Of a DNA stretch of 44,118 bases, positions 21,973-30,094 are shown piece after piece. The stretch's first letter is position 1; every line of letters starts with the position of its first letter. Source of the DNA: Patescibacteria group bacterium (GTDB lineage Bacteria; Patescibacteriota; JACPGU01); the NCBI GenBank assembly GCA_028718745.1, contig JAQULF010000007.1:1-44118 (forward strand). Direction: 5' to 3'. The notes under the pieces are model-generated. The model was not told the origin of the DNA, did no database searches, and was given only the letters and a program-made list of their open reading frames with translations. Made by a program: the position numbers and the translations under genes.

Positions 21973-24234
21973 TTACTCCCAATGATTAATTGTATTTATT
22001 TTTTCTAACCGCTCTTTTAGTTTACCCCATGAAATAATTTTGTCACTAACAAAATTATCGCTTCGCGATATTTCACGGGGTGAATCATATTTCCCAATCC
22101 CTTCGCCAATTATTTTTTGCGCTTCGGAGCGAGCCAGTTTGATTAAGGCTTGATCCCAAAGATTGGCGATTTTCATCTGTGGAAATCCGGATTGTTCTGC
22201 TCCCCAAAATTCTCCCGGACCGCGGTTTTTCAAATCAAACTCCGCCAGTTCAAATCCCGATGAAGTTTGCGCAAACTTTTTTAGTCGATCGATCGCTTCG
22301 GGATTTTTGCTTTCAGAGAATACCAAACAGTAGGATTGTCTCTCGCCCCTACCAACACGGCCGCGGAATTGATGCAGTTGCGCGAGACCAAATCTATCTG
22401 CGTTCTCAACCATCATTATATTGGCGTTCGGAATATCAATACCTACTTCAATTACTGATGTTGAAACTAGAATTTGAATTTTGCCATCGCGGAATTGATT
22501 TAAAACTTTTTCTTTCTCCTCTGACTTCATGCGACCATGCAAAAATTCAATTTTAAATTTTGGAAAAATCTTTTTTAGTTTGGCGGTTTCAGCAATCACC
22601 GTTTTTCTATCGTCTTGTAGAGACGCAAAATTTTGCGTCTCTACTAAATCAGAATCATCGCTTTCTTGTCCGCCGGCTGGCGGATTTGCTTTCTTGCTTT
22701 TTTGTTCTATCAACGGGCAGACTACAAAAACCTGCCCACCTTCATTAATCTTTTCTTCTACAAACTTATATGCGCCGGATCTTTTTGAAGCATCCACAAA
22801 TCTTGAAACAATCGGTTTGCGTCCTTTTGGTAATTCGTTAATTATTGAAATGTCTAGATCGCCATATAAAGTTAAGGCTAATGATCGTGGAATCGGCGTT
22901 GCTGTCATTGAAAGGAAATGTGGTATCGCTTTTTTTAATCCTGATTTATCTTTTATTTTTTTTCGCTGTGTAACTCCAAAACGATGCTGTTCATCAACGA
23001 TAACCAATCCGATATTTTTATAATTATTTTTTTCCGAAAAAAGTGCATGGGTTCCAATAAGGATGTTTGCATTTTGTAGGGGCGCAAAATTTTGCGCCCT
23101 CTTATTGGGCGGATAATTATCCGCCCCTACAATATATTCGCAACTCTTACCGGTAAACAAACAAATTTTAAATTTAAAATCTTTTAACAATTTTCTAAAT
23201 GTCTCAAAATGTTGTTGCGCCAGTATCTCCGTCGGCGCCATAATAACAACTTGATATCCGGCATTGCAACACATAAGAACTGCGATAGCCGCCACCAATG
23301 TTTTTCCGCTGCCTACATCTCCTTCCAGCAATCGATTCATCGGCGCATCTTTTTCTAAATCTTTCAGAATTTCCCAAACAGATTTTTTCTGATCACCGGT
23401 TAATTCGTATGGCAAAGTTTTTAAAAACTTTTTTATCAATTCTAAATTAAATTTTATTTTTGGCGCTTTACTTTTTTCTAATTCTTTTTTCTGCAGCAAT
23501 AATGAAAGTTGAATGAGAAATACTTCATCAAAAGCCAATCGACGGCGCGCCGCAATCAACTTCTCTCGACTTTCCGGAAAATGAACTTCGCTAATTGCAT
23601 TGTATAAATCTAAGAAGTTATTTCGCTCAACAATATCCTCTGGTAAATATTCATCGAATTGTAGAGACGAACGGCCGTTCGTCTCTACTAATAACGATCT
23701 GATTAATTTTCTCAAAAAATTTGAATTCAATCCCTCCGTTTGCGGATAGATCGGAATGATACCAAAGCCTCTCTCATCGGACGAACCTTGCCTACCGGCA
23801 GGCAGGTCGCCATTCGCCCCTACATCTAATTTCTCAATCATTGGATTGGTAAATTGCAGTCCCCTTTTACTAAAACCAATTTTTCCACTCAACATTACTT
23901 TATCCCCGACTTTATACATATTGGCAATATAGGGCATATTGAACCAAACTACTCCGATAGAACCGGATCCATCATTTATCACGGCTTCCGCCATTTTAAA
24001 TCTTCGGCGTCGGAAAGAAGAACGGGATTTGATATCCCATATTTCTCCTCTAATCGTGGCAGTTTCGTTAGCCCTTATCTGGCTGATCTTTTTGACATGC
24101 GAAAGATCCTCCCATTTGCGAGGAAAATGATAGAGCAGGTCTTCTATATTATATATACCCAGCTTATTTAGCTTTTCAGCAGTCTTGGCACCAATACCGG
24201 AAAGTTGAGAAATAGGAGTAGATAAGGTTAACAT
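21973..24234 (-). CDS. recG: ATP-dependent DNA helicase RecG, carrying several repeat-encoded insertions
   Basis: 753 residues against about 680-700 usually. The wedge/OB domain comes first ([36 protein letters not shown]), then the helicase: Walker A GDVGSGKT near 305-312, [21 protein letters not shown] near 411-416, [18 protein letters not shown], and the motif V/VI block [15 protein letters not shown] and QFRGRVGRG. RecG reverses stalled forks and branch-migrates junctions. The extra length comes from palindromic repeats at 22024-22081, 22617-22644, 22669-22684, 23076-23130, 23661-23688 and 23786-23823. They are read through in frame and fall mostly at surface loops between motifs. The motifs themselves are intact, so the protein is probably active. 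Confidence 0.95.
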   Translation of the reverse strand: MLTLSTPISQLSGIGAKTAEKLNKLGIYNIEDLLYHFPRKWEDLSHVKKISQIRANETATIRGEIWDIKSRSSFRRRRFKMAEAVINDGSGSIGVVWFNMPYIANMYKVGDKVMLSGKIGFSKRGLQFTNPMIEKLDVGANGDLPAGRQGSSDERGFGIIPIYPQTEGLNSNFLRKLIRSLLVETNGRSSLQFDEYLPEDIVERNNFLDLYNAISEVHFPESREKLIAARRRLAFDEVFLIQLSLLLQKKELEKSKAPKIKFNLELIKKFLKTLPYELTGDQKKSVWEILKDLEKDAPMNRLLEGDVGSGKTLVAAIAVLMCCNAGYQVVIMAPTEILAQQHFETFRKLLKDFKFKICLFTGKSCEYIVGADNYPPNKRAQNFAPLQNANILIGTHALFSEKNNYKNIGLVIVDEQHRFGVTQRKKIKDKSGLKKAIPHFLSMTATPIPRSLALTLYGDLDISIINELPKGRKPIVSRFVDASKRSGAYKFVEEKINEGGQVFVVCPLIEQKSKKANPPAGGQESDDSDLVETQNFASLQDDRKTVIAETAKLKKIFPKFKIEFLHGRMKSEEKEKVLNQFRDGKIQILVSTSVIEVGIDIPNANIMMVENADRFGLAQLHQFRGRVGRGERQSYCLVFSESKNPEAIDRLKKFAQTSSGFELAEFDLKNRGPGEFWGAEQSGFPQMKIANLWDQALIKLARSEAQKIIGEGIGKYDSPREISRSDNFVSDKIISWGKLKERLEKINTINHWE
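22024..22081. repeat. Y-shaped palindromic element in recG (C-terminal part)
   Basis: Outer arms ACCCC-TGAAAT and ATTTCA-GGGGT enclose two inner hairpins, ATAATTTTGT/ACAAAATTAT and ATCGC-TTC-GCGAT. It covers residues about 719-738 of RecG. Confidence 0.65.
22617..22644. repeat. 28-base perfect palindrome, GTAGAGACG family, in recG
   Basis: Arms GTAGAGACG/CGTCTCTAC with core CAAAATTTTG. It is identical to 44064-44091 in ksgA. RecG reads it as VETQNFASL(Q). Confidence 0.9.
22669..22684. repeat. NPPAGGQ-type palindrome in recG
   Basis: TCCGCC-GGCT-GGCGGA, read on the minus strand as part of [10 protein letters not shown]. The peptide is of the kind seen repeatedly in CPR proteins. Confidence 0.75.
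23076..23130. repeat. 55-base composite palindromic element in recG
   Basis: Outer arms GTAGGGG/CCCCTAC. Inside are two palindromes, GGCGCAAAATTTTGCGCC and GGGCGGATAATTATCCGCCC. RecG reads [19 protein letters not shown] (residues about 369-387) between the motif before and IGTHALF. Same length and plan as 24513-24567. Confidence 0.85.
23661..23688. repeat. 28-base perfect palindrome, GTAGAGACG family, in recG
   Basis: Arms as at 22617-22644, but with core AACGGCCGTT. It is read as VETNGRSSL(Q), the same frame as the other copies in recG. Confidence 0.88.
23786..23823. repeat. PAGRQG palindrome nested behind a GTAGGGGCG arm in recG
   Basis: CCTGCCTGCCGG-TAGGCAAGG (minus strand, 23786-23806) encodes DLPAGRQG. 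It is preceded by GTAGGGGCG (23815-23823), the left arm of the other family, giving [14 protein letters not shown] at residues 138-151. Confidence 0.75.
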
Positions 24235-24318
24235 AAGCCTATTTTAGCATAAAAAAGAGAGAATTTCTTGGTTTTTTCCAACAATTCTCAATTATTGCCT
24301 TATCTAACCAAAAAACCC

Positions 24319-24347
24319 TTGACGCCCCTCAAGAAATGTGCTAAATT
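24319..24347 (+). promoter_or_regulatory. Promoter of the short plus-strand RNA
   Basis: TTGACG (24319-24324), 17 bases, TAAATT (24342-24347), with TGC before the -10 making it an extended -10. No annotated plus-strand gene follows, only the hairpin RNA at 24354-24448. Confidence 0.6.
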
Positions 24348-24353
24348 AGCTAT

Positions 24354-24448
24354 ATATTAAAAATCCAACCTGTTTTAAGAGGAAAAAAAGTGGGTGTATT
24401 ACATTTTTTACAAACCCGTTAATTCGGGTCATACACCCATCTTTTTTC
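24354..24448 (+). ncRNA. Putative small RNA or leader with a 10-codon reading frame and terminator hairpin
   Basis: The transcript expected from the promoter at 24319-24347 carries a Shine-Dalgarno-like AAGAGGA (24377-24383), then GTG at 24390 opening a 10-codon frame MGVLHFLQTR that stops at 24420-24422. The whole frame lies inside a hairpin. Outer arms TGGGTGTAT (24391-24399) and ATACACCCA (24431-24439) enclose an inner stem ACCCG/CGGGT (24414-24429), and CTTTTTT follows at 24441-24447, so the hairpin also acts as terminator. It stands alone between recG and uvrA, both on the other strand. It may be a small RNA, a tiny protein gene or a relic leader. Confidence 0.5.
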
Positions 24449-24465
24449 CCCTTATTCACAATTCA

Positions 24466-24496
24466 AGCAAAAAAGACCCATAGGGTCTTTTTTGCT
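24466..24496. terminator. Bidirectional intrinsic terminator between uvrA and recG
   Basis: AGCAAAAAAGACCC and GGGTCTTTTTTGCT form a 14-base perfect stem around ATA, with T-runs in the stem on both strands. It can stop uvrA transcription on the minus strand as well as leftover plus-strand transcription. Confidence 0.7.
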
Positions 24497-24512
24497 TCAT
24501 ATTTGCATTTTT

Positions 24513-24567
24513 GTAGGGACAATTCATGAATTGTCCTCCCCTTGGGCGTTTCATGAAACGCCCCTAC
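24513..24567. repeat. 55-base composite palindromic element overlapping the uvrA stop codon
   Basis: Outer arms GTAGGG/CCCTAC with two inner palindromes (GGACAATTCATGAATTGTCC and GGGCGTTTCATGAAACGCCC). The uvrA stop TAG at 24564-24566 is the TAG of the GTAGGGG arm. Confidence 0.85.
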
Positions 24568-27449
24568 AATATCTTCTTCAAATATTCCCCTGTATAACTC
24601 TTCTTATTCTTCGCAACAGCTTCCGGTGTTCCTTCGGCAACTATTTCTCCACCTTTGTTTCCGCCTTCAGGACCTAGGTCGATAATCCAATCCGAACATT
24701 TGATTACATCCAGATTATGTTCTATAACCAAAATGCTATTTCCTTTATCAACCAAGGCTTGCAAAACCGCGAGCAATCTTTTGGTATCATCAAAATGGAG
24801 ACCTGTCGTTGGTTCGTCAAGAATGTATAATGTTTTGCCAGTTGCTCGGCGCGATAACTCTGTCGCTAGCTTAACTCGTTGCGCCTCTCCTCCGGATAAT
24901 GTTGTAGCCGACTGACCAAGCTTCATGTATCCCAAACCGACCTTATTCAAAACTTCTAATTTAGTTTTTAAAAGTGGAATGTTTTCAAAAAATTTCAACG
25001 CGTCTTCAATTGTAAGATCCAAAACATCAGCGATATTTTTATCTTTATAATAAATATCTAAAACTTCCTGCGTATATCTTTTCCCATGGCAAACATCGCA
25101 GGTCACATAAACATCCGGGAGAAAATGCATTTCAATTTTATTAACCCCATCACCTCGGCAAGCCTCGCATCTCCCACCCTTAACATTGAACGAAAACCTT
25201 CCTTCGCCATATCCTCTCGCCTTAGCTTCTTTGGTTGAAGAAAATATCTCGCGAACCGTTGTAAATAATCCTGTATAAGTCGCGGGATTACTTCTAGGCG
25301 AACGGCCGATGGCTGATTGATCGATATTAATAACCTTATCCAAATGGCTAACGCCCTTTATTTCTTTGCATTTTCCCGGCTCTTGCAGTGAACCATGATA
25401 TTCAACTGACAATCTTTTGGCTAAAATATCATTAACTAAAGATGATTTTCCGGAACCAGAAACTCCGGTTACACAAACAAATTCTCCCAAAGGAATTTTG
25501 ACATCAATGTTTTTTAAATTATTTTCAGTCGCTCCGATGATTTCTAAAAATTTGCCGCTCCCCTTTCTTCTTTTGTTGGGAGTTTCGATTTCTAATTTAC
25601 CCGATAGATATTTTCCGGTCAAAGAATTTTTATCTTTTTTGACTTGTTCGGGAGTTCCTTGAGATATAACTCTTCCACCATGCTCTCCCGCTCCCGGCCC
25701 GATATCTATTAAATGATCCGCCGCCATCATTACCTGCTCATCATGCTCTACTACTATTAATGTATTATCCAAATCGCGAAGATCTTCTAGAGTTTTAATT
25801 AATTTTTTTGTATCTCGTTGATGTAAACCAATGGTCGGTTCATCCAATATATATAGAACGCCGGTAAGCCCCGATCCGATTTGAGTCGCCAAACGAATTC
25901 TCTGCGCTTCCCCACCGGATAGCGTATAGGCTGAACGATCAATTGTGATATATCCCAATCCAACATCAACAAGAAATCGCAAGCGCGCGTTTATTTCTTT
26001 GATGATATTTTTAGCAATTTCTTTATGTTTCTCGCCTAGTTTGTTTGGCAAGTTTTGAAAAAAGAAAATTAACCCTTCTACATTATCTTCAACCACCATA
26101 TCGATAGATCGATCCGCAACCTTTACGCCCAGAATTTCTTTTTTTAATCTTTTGCCATGGCATAGATCGCAAACTTTTTCGCGCATAAATTTTTCTATTT
26201 CTCTTCGAGCAATATCGCTATCGGTTTCTTTATAGCGCCTCTGCATATTTTTTATCACACCCTCATAAGTTACGGGGTATTCAGCGATTCTTCCGGAAGC
26301 CGTTCGGTATTTCAAATTGTATTGTTCATCACCGGTACCATTCATAATAATATCGAGCATCCCCGGCTTTAATTTCTCAATCGGAGTATTTGTATTAAAA
26401 CCATATTTTTTTCCAACTGCTTCCAGAATTCTCACATGCCAGCTGGTATTGCTAACCGAGCTTCTCGCCCAAGGACGAATTGCTCCTTCGGCAATTGTAA
26501 GGCGAGGATTAGGAATTGCCAGCTTCGCATCAACCTCTAACATTCGTCCCAATCCGGTACATTTCGGACAAGCGCCTTGAGGTGAGTTAAAGGAGAAAGA
26601 TCGAGGAGAAATTTCAGGAAGCGAAATACCGCAATCCGGACAAGCAAAATTTTCACTGAATATTTTTTCCTCTTTAGTGTCCGTATTATATATAGAAACA
26701 ACTCCCTTACTGTGGCGCAGCGCTACTTCGACTGAATCGCTTAAACGAACTCGAAGTGAATCCGATTTTGGATCCCCGCCTTCGGACGGGGCAAGCAAGG
26801 TTATGCGATCAACTACTATCTCTATATTATTCTTTTTATTTTTATCAATTTCGATTTTATCGTCTAAACTAATGACCACGCCATTCAAGCGAATGCGGAC
26901 GAAGCCGTCTTTTTTAATTTTTTCTAAAATCTGTTTTTGCTCGCCTTTTTCTCCTCGAACAATCGGAGACAAAATCAAAAGCTTTGGGATCGCTTGCCCC
27001 GAGCTTGCCGAGGGGTTTTTTTCTTTTAATATCTGCGAAACTATTTCGGGAATAGTTTGTGAAGTAACCATTTTATCGCATTCCGGACAATGCACTTCTC
27101 CTACATTGGCATATAGTAAACGAAGATAATCATAGATCTCCGTAACCGTTCCAACCGTAGAGCGCGGATTACTCGAGGTAGATTTTTGATCAATGGAAAT
27201 CGCCGGAGATAATCCTTCGATTTTATCTACATCCGGTTTTTCCATCAAACCTAAAAATTGACGAGCATAGCTGGACAGAGACTCTACATAGCGCCTCTGA
27301 CCTTCCGCATATAAAGTATCAAAAGCTAGAGAACTTTTTCCCGAACCGGATAATCCGGTTATTACAACTAGCTTATTTCGAGGGATTTCCAGATCTATAT
27401 TTTTGAGATTGTGTTCTCTGGCGCCTTTGATATTAATTACATTTTTCAT
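24564..27449 (-). CDS. uvrA: UvrABC system protein A (excision nuclease damage sensor)
   Basis: 961 residues from the ATG at 27449; a TTG three codons upstream is less likely. It has two ABC ATPase halves: Walker [10 protein letters not shown] at 32-40 and GVSGSGKSS near 661-670, two signature blocks ([14 protein letters not shown] and [14 protein letters not shown]), Walker [12 protein letters not shown] and [11 protein letters not shown], and zinc modules [37 protein letters not shown]. UvrA finds bulky DNA damage and loads UvrB. Two repeat-derived insertions are read through: NPSASSGQA near 146-152 and [10 protein letters not shown] near 220-228. A near-perfect promoter lies at 27483-27511. 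The stop codon comes from a palindromic repeat. Confidence 0.97.
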   Translation of the reverse strand: MKNVINIKGAREHNLKNIDLEIPRNKLVVITGLSGSGKSSLAFDTLYAEGQRRYVESLSSYARQFLGLMEKPDVDKIEGLSPAISIDQKSTSSNPRSTVGTVTEIYDYLRLLYANVGEVHCPECDKMVTSQTIPEIVSQILKEKNPSASSGQAIPKLLILSPIVRGEKGEQKQILEKIKKDGFVRIRLNGVVISLDDKIEIDKNKKNNIEIVVDRITLLAPSEGGDPKSDSLRVRLSDSVEVALRHSKGVVSIYNTDTKEEKIFSENFACPDCGISLPEISPRSFSFNSPQGACPKCTGLGRMLEVDAKLAIPNPRLTIAEGAIRPWARSSVSNTSWHVRILEAVGKKYGFNTNTPIEKLKPGMLDIIMNGTGDEQYNLKYRTASGRIAEYPVTYEGVIKNMQRRYKETDSDIARREIEKFMREKVCDLCHGKRLKKEILGVKVADRSIDMVVEDNVEGLIFFFQNLPNKLGEKHKEIAKNIIKEINARLRFLVDVGLGYITIDRSAYTLSGGEAQRIRLATQIGSGLTGVLYILDEPTIGLHQRDTKKLIKTLEDLRDLDNTLIVVEHDEQVMMAADHLIDIGPGAGEHGGRVISQGTPEQVKKDKNSLTGKYLSGKLEIETPNKRRKGSGKFLEIIGATENNLKNIDVKIPLGEFVCVTGVSGSGKSSLVNDILAKRLSVEYHGSLQEPGKCKEIKGVSHLDKVINIDQSAIGRSPRSNPATYTGLFTTVREIFSSTKEAKARGYGEGRFSFNVKGGRCEACRGDGVNKIEMHFLPDVYVTCDVCHGKRYTQEVLDIYYKDKNIADVLDLTIEDALKFFENIPLLKTKLEVLNKVGLGYMKLGQSATTLSGGEAQRVKLATELSRRATGKTLYILDEPTTGLHFDDTKRLLAVLQALVDKGNSILVIEHNLDVIKCSDWIIDLGPEGGNKGGEIVAEGTPEAVAKNKKSYTGEYLKKIL
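26774..26791. repeat. Palindromic insert in uvrA ([10 protein letters not shown] type)
   Basis: CCCCGCC-TTCG-GACGGGG with one mismatch. It is read as part of [16 protein letters not shown] in a variable stretch of UvrA. Confidence 0.65.
26997..27015. repeat. Repeat-derived insert in uvrA (NPSASSGQA type)
   Basis: CCCCGAGCTTGCCGAGGGG. Read on the minus strand as NPSASSGQA, a peptide that recurs across CPR proteins. Confidence 0.7.
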
Positions 27450-27482
27450 AGGTATCAAAAAATGAAATGATATTAGTAGACT

Positions 27483-27511
27483 ATTGTACTACACCGGTCA
27501 AGAAATGTCAA
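27483..27511 (-). promoter_or_regulatory. Promoter of uvrA
   Basis: On the minus strand TTGACA (27506-27511), 17 bases, TACAAT (27483-27488), ending 34 bases before the uvrA ATG. I saw no LexA-type box around it. Confidence 0.75.
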
Positions 27512-27526
27512 GAATTTAAATTTGGA

Positions 27527-27604
27527 TGAATAAATAAATAAAAGATTAAATGAATATAGACATCAAGTTATTTTCCAATCATTTATTCATTAATTCATTT
27601 AATC
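27527..27604. repeat. AT-rich repeat/dyad between the uvrA and bactofilin promoters
   Basis: GATTAAATGAAT (27544-27555) is the exact reverse complement of 27593-27604, and ATGAATAAAT (27527-27536) is that of 27581-27590. The interleaved order means the two pairs cannot both fold as one hairpin. It looks like a simple-sequence family. Confidence 0.5.
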
Positions 27605-27615
27605 ATACCCCTTTC

Positions 27616-27644
27616 TTGATTAATCATCCGAAAAAAGGTATAAT
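27616..27644 (+). promoter_or_regulatory. Promoter of the bactofilin gene
   Basis: TTGATT (27616-27621), 17 bases, TATAAT (27639-27644), 35 bases before the ATG. Confidence 0.7.
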
Positions 27645-27679
27645 ACCTTAATATCAGTAAATAATAGTAATCAACTAAA

Positions 27680-28078
27680 ATGCCTTTCTTCAAAAAAAGA
27701 ACCATGCTCTCTCAAGTCCAACACGCGGAAACTATCGTTGGAGTTGGAGTAAATCTTTCGGGACGGATTGATGCAAAACAAGATATTCAGGTAAATGGCA
27801 CCTTCACCGGAGAAATAGTTGCGGAAAGAGACGCTATTATTGGAGACCGCGGCGAGGTAAATGGTCCCATCAGCGCAAAAAACATAACCGTTGCAGGAAC
27901 CGTTAATGGCGATATTAATGTTGTTAATGAACTAGATCTCCTTCCCTCCGGCAAAATATTTGGAAACATCTCCGCCAAAGTTCTATCGATTAAGCCCGGC
28001 GGGATACTCAATGGTAAGTGCGTCATGCATGCAGAGACCAAAGATCAGAAAATCGTAAAGCCAACCTACGAAACTTAA
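27680..28078 (+). CDS. Bactofilin-family cytoskeletal protein
   Basis: 132 residues. After a short tail comes the bactofilin beta-helix: ETIVGVGVNLSGRIDAKQDIQVNGTF opens it, then repeated short strands with G every few residues (GEIVAERDAIIGDRGEVNGPI, AKNITVAGTVNGDI), to PGGILNGKC. Bactofilins self-assemble into filaments without nucleotides and shape cells or anchor envelope machinery. Length is typical. It starts the plus-strand block and is followed after 29 bases by the lipid-kinase-like gene. A promoter lies at 27616-27644. Confidence 0.9.
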   Translation: MPFFKKRTMLSQVQHAETIVGVGVNLSGRIDAKQDIQVNGTFTGEIVAERDAIIGDRGEVNGPISAKNITVAGTVNGDINVVNELDLLPSGKIFGNISAKVLSIKPGGILNGKCVMHAETKDQKIVKPTYET

Positions 28079-28107
28079 TTTAATTAGCATTAATTCGCAT
28101 TGAAAAA

Positions 28108-28896
28108 ATGAACCTCTTTTTATTCAATCCATCGGCCAAAAAGGCTAAACTCAAAAATAAAATCATCGATTATCTTAATCACTTGAAAGTACCGGGTGAG
28201 TTTATTGATATAAGAAAAAAAGAAGACATTGCCAAAGTAGCCAAAGAAGCGTTAGAAAAAAAAGTGAAAAACATTATTGTCATCGGTGGAGATGGAATGG
28301 TCAACAGGCTCATACAAGTAATCGCCAAAGAAAATGTCAATTTGGGCATAATACCAATTGGTGAAACAAATTTTCTCGCCCATATTTTAAAAATTAATGA
28401 TTGGAAAAAAGGATGCGAGATATTAAAAAACCCCAAAGTAGTTCCAATTAATCTAGGATTGATTTCGAAAGAAAAATACTTTACCTCTTCGATAGAAATA
28501 GAAGGAAAAGATCAGCAAAGCAAAAAGTTTTTAGGAATATTTTCTAGAAAAAATAAAAGTAAATACTATCCTGTAACCCTAAGCGTAGAGGGAGATAATA
28601 CGAAATTCAAATTACAAACCAACATGTCTTCTTTGATTATCACTACGATCCCATTGCCTTTGCCTAAAAATTTTAAAATTGAAGATGCTATCGATGATCA
28701 GGAATTAAAAATTATAATCAAAAGCAAACCGGAACACAAAAGCCGCTTTGATGAAATAACCACCGTAAAAGGTAAAAAGATAGAAATTGAATCCAAGGGT
28801 CCGCTTTATATAAAAGCAGACGGCGAACACTCCGGAAAAGCTTCGGTAGACATTGAAATAGCGCCAAAATGTCTAAATGTAATTATCCCAGAATAA
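28108..28896 (+). CDS. Diacylglycerol/sphingosine-kinase-like protein (YegS/BmrU type)
   Basis: 262 residues. MNLFLFNPSAKKAK is the usual opening strand with NP-A. NIIVIGGDGMVNRLI at about 51-65 is the GGDGT loop, with M for T, and LGIIPIGETNFLAHIL is the P-GT-N motif, with E for the usual T. A C-terminal beta-rich half (PLYIKADGE-like ending) completes the DAGK catalytic plan. Such enzymes phosphorylate lipids or related alcohols with ATP. The two substitutions in core loops are notable: activity may differ from classical enzymes. It lies just upstream of the infC promoter. Confidence 0.8.
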   Translation: MNLFLFNPSAKKAKLKNKIIDYLNHLKVPGEFIDIRKKEDIAKVAKEALEKKVKNIIVIGGDGMVNRLIQVIAKENVNLGIIPIGETNFLAHILKINDWKKGCEILKNPKVVPINLGLISKEKYFTSSIEIEGKDQQSKKFLGIFSRKNKSKYYPVTLSVEGDNTKFKLQTNMSSLIITTIPLPLPKNFKIEDAIDDQELKIIIKSKPEHKSRFDEITTVKGKKIEIESKGPLYIKADGEHSGKASVDIEIAPKCLNVIIPE

Positions 28897-28901
28897 AATA
28901 A

Positions 28902-28930
28902 TTGATTAAAAGATAATTTTGTGTTAAAAT
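28902..28930 (+). promoter_or_regulatory. Promoter of infC-rpmI-rplT
   Basis: TTGATT (28902-28907), 17 bases, TAAAAT (28925-28930). It gives a leader of about 55 bases before infC; I recognise no leader hairpin in it. Confidence 0.65.
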
Positions 28931-28989
28931 TTATTAGTATTAATCCAAAGAATTAAAATTCATTTTTTCTTAAACACTAACAATAAAAA

Positions 28990-29535
28990 TTGAAAAGGTA
29001 TCAGCAGCAAAATAAACTTCATCCCAAGAACGCAGAAATAAGGGTTCCTTTTGTTACCCTTGTAACTGCCGATGGAGAAAAAATAGAAAACTGTGAAACC
29101 AAAAAGGCTTTAGCAATGGCCTATGATGATGGCCTTGATTTGATTCTAGTAGCGCCAAATGCCAATCCCCCCGTAGCTAGAATTATGGATTGGGGCAAAT
29201 ACAAATACGAGCAGCAGAAAAAAGAAGAGCAGAATAAAAAAGGTCAGAAGAATCTTGAGACAAAGGAAATTCGATTGCGTCCGCAAACTGGACAACACGA
29301 CTTGGAAATCAAAATGAATAAGATAAGAGAATTTTTAGAAAAGGGACATAAAGTTAAGATAACCATGATGTTCCGAGGCCGTGAAGTTGCTTATTTGGAT
29401 AAAGGAAAACAATCTTTAAATAACTTGATCGATCAATTGAATGATATAGCAAAACCGGATGATCGCCTAACATTTCAATTCAAAAGACTATCCGTAACAC
29501 TTTTACCGATAAAACAAGAAATTAAAAAACAATAG
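28990..29535 (+). CDS. infC: Translation initiation factor IF-3
   Basis: 181 residues. The N-domain motif IRVPFVTLVTADGEKI is followed by ALAMAYDDGLDLILVAPNANPPVARIMDWGKYKYE, the C-domain by KEIRLRPQTGQHDLEIKMNKIREFLEKGHKVKITMMFRGRE. IF-3 splits ribosomes and checks the start codon. The start is a TTG (28990): an in-frame TAA lies two codons upstream and no ATG fits. infC uses rare start codons in many bacteria so that IF-3 can limit its own synthesis. No clear Shine-Dalgarno is seen before it. It heads the usual infC-rpmI-rplT operon. Confidence 0.96.
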   Translation: MKRYQQQNKLHPKNAEIRVPFVTLVTADGEKIENCETKKALAMAYDDGLDLILVAPNANPPVARIMDWGKYKYEQQKKEEQNKKGQKNLETKEIRLRPQTGQHDLEIKMNKIREFLEKGHKVKITMMFRGREVAYLDKGKQSLNNLIDQLNDIAKPDDRLTFQFKRLSVTLLPIKQEIKKQ

Positions 29536-29536
29536 G

Positions 29537-29731
29537 ATGAAGCTCAAAACGCACAAGGGATTGGCAAAAAGAATTAAAGTTACCAAGACAGGCAAGCTCA
29601 AAAAAAGAAGAGCTTTCCGGTCTCATTTGTTATCAAAAAAATCAAAGAAAAGAAAAAGAAAAATGGCGAAGATGTATACGGTGAATAAAGTTGAGAATAA
29701 AAAGATAAGAAAACTATTACCATATCAATAA
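29537..29731 (+). CDS. rpmI: 50S ribosomal protein L35 (bL35)
   Basis: 64 residues, very basic. MKLKTHKGLAKRIKVTKTGKLKK-type opening and KKSKKRKRKMAKMYTVNK match bL35. It starts one base after the infC stop with AATAGG as a weak ribosome site inside the end of infC, so translation is probably coupled. Standard place in infC-rpmI-rplT. Confidence 0.96.
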   Translation: MKLKTHKGLAKRIKVTKTGKLKKRRAFRSHLLSKKSKKRKRKMAKMYTVNKVENKKIRKLLPYQ

Positions 29732-29740
29732 AAAGACGAC

Positions 29741-30085
29741 ATGCCACGCGTTAAACGAGGGGTAATCTCCAAGAAAAAACATAAGAAATTGAGAGCTCGC
29801 GCCAAAGGACGAAGAATGCTAAATCGTACTACTATTAAGCGCGCTCGACAAGCCGATATCAAGGCTGGCTGGCAATCTTATCGTGATCGAAAAGTTAAAA
29901 AGAGAACATTCCGAGCCTTATGGACCGTTCAAATCAATGCGGCTATTCGACCTTTGGGATTATCCTATTCCAGATTTATTAATGCTTTAAAGAAAAAAAA
30001 TATTGAGTTGGATAGAAAAATACTTTCTCAAATTGCTCGGGAAGAACCGCAGACCTTTTCACAAATAGTCGAATTTATTAAGTAA
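29741..30085 (+). CDS. rplT: 50S ribosomal protein L20 (bL20)
   Basis: 114 residues. MPRVKRGVISKKKHKK is the L20 opening; RTTIKRARQADIKAGWQSYRDRKVKKR and INAAIRPLGLSYSRFINALKK follow. It binds 23S rRNA early in assembly and in many bacteria represses its own operon. I see no obvious rRNA-mimic operator in the nine-base gap to rpmI. Confidence 0.97.
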   Translation: MPRVKRGVISKKKHKKLRARAKGRRMLNRTTIKRARQADIKAGWQSYRDRKVKKRTFRALWTVQINAAIRPLGLSYSRFINALKKKNIELDRKILSQIAREEPQTFSQIVEFIK

Positions 30086-30094
30086 AAAAACATC

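Noticed and set aside
22529-23023. 164-residue plus-strand open frame inside recG
   Set aside because: Runs opposite to a clearly conserved helicase, with palindromes keeping both strands open. No family pattern.
26677-27129. 150-residue plus-strand open frame inside uvrA
   Set aside because: Shadow of uvrA, without start signals.
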